Both the position numbers and the translations under genes were made by a program. Positions 62,831-64,000 of a stretch of DNA of 64,000 bases are shown piece by piece. Each line of letters starts with the position of its first letter. Within the stretch, counting starts at the first letter, position 1. The stretch covers positions 73,056 to 137,055 of the forward strand of contig CAZMRW010000001.1 in the NCBI GenBank assembly GCA_964568805.1. The letters are read 5' to 3'. Origin of the DNA: CAZMRW01 sp964568805 (GTDB taxonomy: Bacteria; Pseudomonadota; Gammaproteobacteria; Methylococcales; Methylomonadaceae). Under the pieces are notes generated by a model. The model made no database searches and was not told where the DNA came from. It saw only the letters and a list, made by a program, of their open reading frames with translations.

Positions 62831-63891
62831 TTGCCTTAGCAGAGCGCCAACAAATCGTGTCCTGGATAGAGGAGGCCAGTCTGGCCGGCGCGCGTCGAGC
62901 AAAAGCCTGCGCCTTGCTGGGGATCGCCTTGCGCTCGTTGCAACGGTGGCAGGAATCGGGCGAGATTGCGGAAGACGGCCGTCGTGCACGCGATTGTGTC
63001 CCTCCGAACAAACTCAGCGACCAGGAACGCCAAGCGGTGTTGGCCATGGCCAATTCCGCGGAGTTTGCGGCGTTGGCGCCCAGCCAAATCGTGCCGATTC
63101 TGGCCGAGCGGGGCCAGTATCTGGCCTCCGAATCGACCTTCTACCGGATTTTGCGCGAGGCCAAGCAGCTTCAGCACCGTCAGGCCAGTCGCGTGGTCGC
63201 CTGTCACAAGCCGAAAGCACTGAAGGCCACCGCACCCAATCAGTTGTACAGCTGGGATATTACCTATCTGCCCACATCGGTCAAAGGCGTGTTCTTCTAT
63301 CTTTATCTGTTTATGGATGTCTACAGTCGCAAGATCGTCGGTTGGCAGGTGTACGAACGCGAAAGCAGCGAGTGGGCGGCCGACATTGTGCGGGATATCG
63401 TGCAGCGGGAAGGCATCCCCCGTCAGCAGGTGACCTTGCATTCGGATAACGGGGGCCCCATGAAAGGCGCCACGATGCTGGCCACCCTGCAGACCTTGGG
63501 CATCCTGCCTTCGTTCTCCAGGCCGGCGGTCAGCAACGATAATCCTTATTCGGAAGCCTTATTCAAGACACTCAAGTATCGGCCGGACTATCCAGCTCAC
63601 CCTTTTACCGATTTGAATCAAGCGCGACGCTGGGTCGCCGGCTTTGTGGACTGGTATAACCAGGAACATCGGCACAGCGCCATTCGGTTTGTCACGCCTG
63701 ACCAAAGGCATAGCGGGCAAGACAGGGCGATTTTGAAACAACGAAAGACAGTCTATGAAGCCGCGAAAAAGCAACGTCCGGAACGCTGGCGGGGCCAAAC
63801 ACGGAATTGGGAGCCGGTGCGCGTGGTCTATTTGAATCCCGACAAGAAGGACAAAAATTTAGGCCGGCAGACTTTGAAAAAAGCTGCTTAA
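62827..63891 (+). CDS. IS3-family DDE transposase OrfB
   Basis: The 354-residue protein has an N-terminal helix-turn-helix and the rve integrase core. The catalytic triad is visible: Asp in YSWDITYLP, Asp in LHSDNGGPMKG and Glu in NDNPYSEALFKTLKY, with the usual Asp-Glu spacing of 35 or so. The C-terminus has YNQEHRHSAIRFVTPDQRH. It starts at the ATGA overlap behind GGAGG, so translational coupling rather than a frameshift may link the two proteins. The frame is intact, so the element may be active. Confidence 0.9.
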   Translation: MIALAERQQIVSWIEEASLAGARRAKACALLGIALRSLQRWQESGEIAEDGRRARDCVPPNKLSDQERQAVLAMANSAEFAALAPSQIVPILAERGQYLASESTFYRILREAKQLQHRQASRVVACHKPKALKATAPNQLYSWDITYLPTSVKGVFFYLYLFMDVYSRKIVGWQVYERESSEWAADIVRDIVQREGIPRQQVTLHSDNGGPMKGATMLATLQTLGILPSFSRPAVSNDNPYSEALFKTLKYRPDYPAHPFTDLNQARRWVAGFVDWYNQEHRHSAIRFVTPDQRHSGQDRAILKQRKTVYEAAKKQRPERWRGQTRNWEPVRVVYLNPDKKDKNLGRQTLKKAA

Positions 63892-63922
63892 ATTAACCAT
63901 TGAGGCGACAGTTATTTTGACA

Positions 63923-64000
63923 ATTACCGGTATCGGCAAGCGGCCCTGTTGGGCCGTTTCGGCGGCGATCTGTCGCGCAATACGCTGGCGGCGAGCATGG
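63923..64000 (+). pseudogene. IS66-like transposase (TnpC) fragment, cut by window edge
   Basis: The frame starting TAC at 63925 reads YRYRQAALLGRFGGDLSRNT then LAASM, which matches the central part of IS66 TnpC transposases. Its 5' part is absent because the IS3 element abuts it. Only 26 codons are visible. The 3' part continues beyond the window. Confidence 0.6.

Larger units (their letters stand above)
62280..63922 (+). mobile_element. IS3-family insertion sequence, 1643 bp
   Basis: Imperfect 21-bp terminal inverted repeats match at 17 of 21 positions: TGTCAGGATAGTTGTCGCCTC at 62280-62300 and the complement of TGTCAAAATAACTGTCGCCTC at 63902-63922. Ends are TG and CA as in IS3. The element carries two overlapping genes. 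Flanking bases show no direct duplication of 3-5 bases, which suggests an adjacent rearrangement or deletion. Confidence 0.82.

Noticed and set aside
1..64000. tRNA, rRNA and CRISPR features
   Set aside because: I read through the intergenic regions for cloverleaf-type ends and regularly spaced repeats and saw none; a tRNAscan or CRISPR-finder run would settle this.

Overview
The window comes from a gammaproteobacterial (type I) methanotroph of the order Methylococcales. It holds a divergent particulate methane monooxygenase operon in the order A-B-C (pxmABC, about 5.75-8.55 kb). It also holds a calcium-type methanol dehydrogenase cluster (mxaFJGIRSACKL plus mxaD and regulators, about 43-59 kb) and a pyrophosphate-type phosphofructokinase. 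A Methylobacter-, Methylomonas- or Methylosarcina-like genus is my inference from gene content and a GC content near 50 percent. No rRNA, tRNA or CRISPR array was seen.

Layout. 1-3.4 kb: a cut-off periplasmic glycerophosphodiesterase, a two-gene hypothetical pair, an unknown gene and a 322-bp element bounded by inverted repeats. 3.4-10 kb: a Yellow/MRJP-like beta-propeller, a LysR regulator divergent from pxmABC, then an MFS transporter. 10-19 kb: a J-domain protein, a MOT1-type molybdate/sulfate transporter, serine deaminase, the ergothioneine pair egtB-egtD, and small conserved genes. 19-24 kb: gmd-fcl for GDP-L-fucose and a P-type ATPase resembling Na+/K+-ATPase. 24-29 kb: a sulfide detoxification unit (persulfide dioxygenase-rhodanese fusion, SQR, SulP permease) behind a near-consensus sigma-54 promoter with five half-sites upstream. 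29-33 kb: an orphan OppC-like permease and PPi-phosphofructokinase. 33-39 kb: a TIR-nSTAND-FGE protein, an OmpA-like lipoprotein, a TIGR04073-like protein and hflK-hflC. 39-46 kb: a 1715-residue GGDEF-EAL protein and a NarX/MoxY-type histidine kinase. 46-59 kb: the mxa cluster with two LuxR-type response regulators. 59-64 kb: a Cro/CI-type regulator, a HupE permease joined to a TonB-dependent receptor in one reading frame, and an IS3-family element abutting an IS66-like transposase fragment.

How it fits together. Pxm would oxidise methane to methanol. MxaFI with PQQ, cytochrome cL (MxaG) and the maturation proteins would oxidise methanol to formaldehyde in the periplasm. The PPi-phosphofructokinase serves the ribulose monophosphate/glycolysis route of assimilation. 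SQR and persulfide dioxygenase would remove sulfide in the low-oxygen sediments where such organisms live. The most unusual items are the HupE-TonB receptor fusion, the TIR-nSTAND-FGE protein, the sigma-54 promoter with its half-site array, and an out-of-frame, well-placed start codon at the head of mxaR.
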